Shown here: piece by piece, positions 5,006 through 5,881 of the stretch
Layout of the letters: every line of letters begins with the position of its first letter
How positions within the stretch are numbered: position 1 is the first letter of the stretch
Source of the DNA: an uncultured Faecalibacterium sp.
GTDB lineage: Bacteria > Bacillota > Clostridia > Oscillospirales > Ruminococcaceae
Length of the DNA: 5,881 nucleotides
NCBI GenBank assembly: GCA_900765705.1
Contig: CAAFSR010000405.1
Location: 1-5,881, forward strand
Reading direction: 5' to 3'
The notes under the pieces: model-generated
What the model was told of the DNA's origin: nothing
The model's input: the letters and a program-made list of their open reading frames with translations, nothing else
The model's database searches: none
Position numbers and translations under genes: made by a program

Positions 5006-5881
5006 TCAGCACTTCTCCAATACACGCAGGTGGGCAGAACGGCTGCGCCGGTTCTCCTCCAGCTCCTGCGTATCAGCTTCAATGGGTTTACGGGTGATAA
5101 GCTTTGCCTTGGCCTTGCCGCCGCATACGCACACCGGAAACTCCGGCGGGCAGGTGCAGGCCGTGGACCAGCGGCGGAACTTGTTCTTGACCAGCCGGTC
5201 CTCCAGAGAATGGAAGGTGATCACGCACAACCGGCCGCCCGGTGCAAGGTGATCAAAAATGGTATCCAGACCCTCCTCCAGCGCGTCCAGCTCGTGGTTC
5301 ACTGCAATGCGCAGCGCCTGAAAGGTGCGGCGGGAGGGGTTCTTGTTTTTGCGGCGCTCTGCCGGGGGCATGGCGCTTGCCACGATCTCTGCCAGCTGCA
5401 GGGTGGTCAGGATGGGGGCAGCTTCCCGCGCCTCCACGATCCTGCCCGCGATCTGCCATGCGTAGGGCTCTTCGCCGTAGTCCCGCAGAATGCGGGCCAG
5501 CTCCTCGCGGCTTTCAGTGTTTACAAGGTCTGCGGCGGTCTCGCCCTGCTGGCTCATGCGCATATCCAGCGGTGCATCTGCCCGGTAGGAAAAACCCCGG
5601 GCGGCATCGTCCAGCTGGTGGCTGGAAACGCCAAGATCCAGCAGTGCACCGTTGATCTTGTCGATGCCCAGCTGTTCCAGCGCCTGTCCCGCATAGCGGA
5701 AGTTGATCTGCACCACGGTGGCAGGCAGCCCGGCAAGGCGGGCGCGCGCGGTCTGTACCGCGTCCGGGTCCTGATCCAGCGAGATGAGCCTGCCGCCCTT
5801 GGCAGCATCCAGCCGCAAAGCGATCTGGCGGGAATGTCCCGCGCCGCCGGCGGTGCCGTCCAGATAGATGCCTGCCGGGTC
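5006..5881 (-). CDS. rsmH: RsmH (MraW), 16S rRNA m4C1402 methyltransferase, N-terminus cut by window edge
   Basis: SAM-dependent enzyme that N4-methylates C1402 of 16S rRNA in the decoding centre; usually near the start of the dcw cluster. The frame is open to the right edge, giving 291 residues; about 20 N-terminal residues of the usual ~310 lie outside. The visible protein begins DPAGIYLDGTAGGAGHSRQI, which contains the SAM-binding motif I (DGTAGGAGHS). Then come SLDQDPDAV, ALLDLGVSSHQLDDAARGFS and PLDMRM, which line the active site in this family. Further on are YGEEPYAWQIAGRI, NPSRRTFQALRIAVNHEL, GGRLCVITFHSLEDRLVK and the closing NRRSRSAHLRVLEKC. The cysteine cluster CTCPPEFPVCVCG is typical of Firmicutes RsmH. 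NPSRRTFQALRI replaces the commoner HPA-type version. Nothing suggests a broken gene: the missing start is only the window edge. Confidence 0.96.
   Translation of the reverse strand, partial: DPAGIYLDGTAGGAGHSRQIALRLDAAKGGRLISLDQDPDAVQTARARLAGLPATVVQINFRYAGQALEQLGIDKINGALLDLGVSSHQLDDAARGFSYRADAPLDMRMSQQGETAADLVNTESREELARILRDYGEEPYAWQIAGRIVEAREAAPILTTLQLAEIVASAMPPAERRKNKNPSRRTFQALRIAVNHELDALEEGLDTIFDHLAPGGRLCVITFHSLEDRLVKNKFRRWSTACTCPPEFPVCVCGGKAKAKLITRKPIEADTQELEENRRSRSAHLRVLEKC

Noticed and set aside
5006..5881. rsmH as a broken gene because its obvious Met is internal
   Set aside because: The frame continues open upstream of that Met through the SAM-binding motif to the window edge, so the gene is only cut by the window.

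Overview
The window is GC-rich and carries part of a division and cell wall (dcw) cluster, with every gene on the minus strand. The proteins look like those of a low-GC-lineage but GC-rich Clostridia member. The Cys-rich RsmH tail, the FtsL/DivIC-type protein, the SpoVD-like PBP with PASTA domains, and an intergenic repeat of a style I associate with Faecalibacterium, Gemmiger or Subdoligranulum relatives all point to Oscillospiraceae. That placement is inference from memory, not a search.

In transcription order (right to left) the layout is: rsmH (16S rRNA m4C methyltransferase), truncated by the window's right edge; a perfect small hairpin; ftsL-like septum protein; a strong intrinsic-terminator-like hairpin with a U-tract; a class B penicillin-binding protein of SpoVD/FtsI type with two PASTA domains; a 314-bp gap filled largely by a palindromic, MITE-like repeat (about 1656-1860) and then an AT-rich leader; murF; and, 28 bp after murF, the first 56 codons of a small membrane-anchored protein running off the left edge. 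Its position suggests mraY, but the visible sequence does not show MraY hallmarks.

The genes act together. RsmH modifies the ribosomal decoding centre. The FtsL-like protein and the class B PBP belong to the septal synthesis complex. MurF completes UDP-MurNAc-pentapeptide, the cytoplasmic precursor that MraY would load onto undecaprenyl phosphate and the PBP would finally crosslink. murE, which often sits between the PBP and murF, is not present; that place holds the repeat.

I see no phage, defence, CRISPR, tRNA or rRNA features. The coding content is ordinary. The points worth a second look are the repeat's two-module inverted architecture, the terminator inside a supposedly continuous operon, an acidic insertion just ahead of the PBP active-site serine, and the unidentified left-edge gene.
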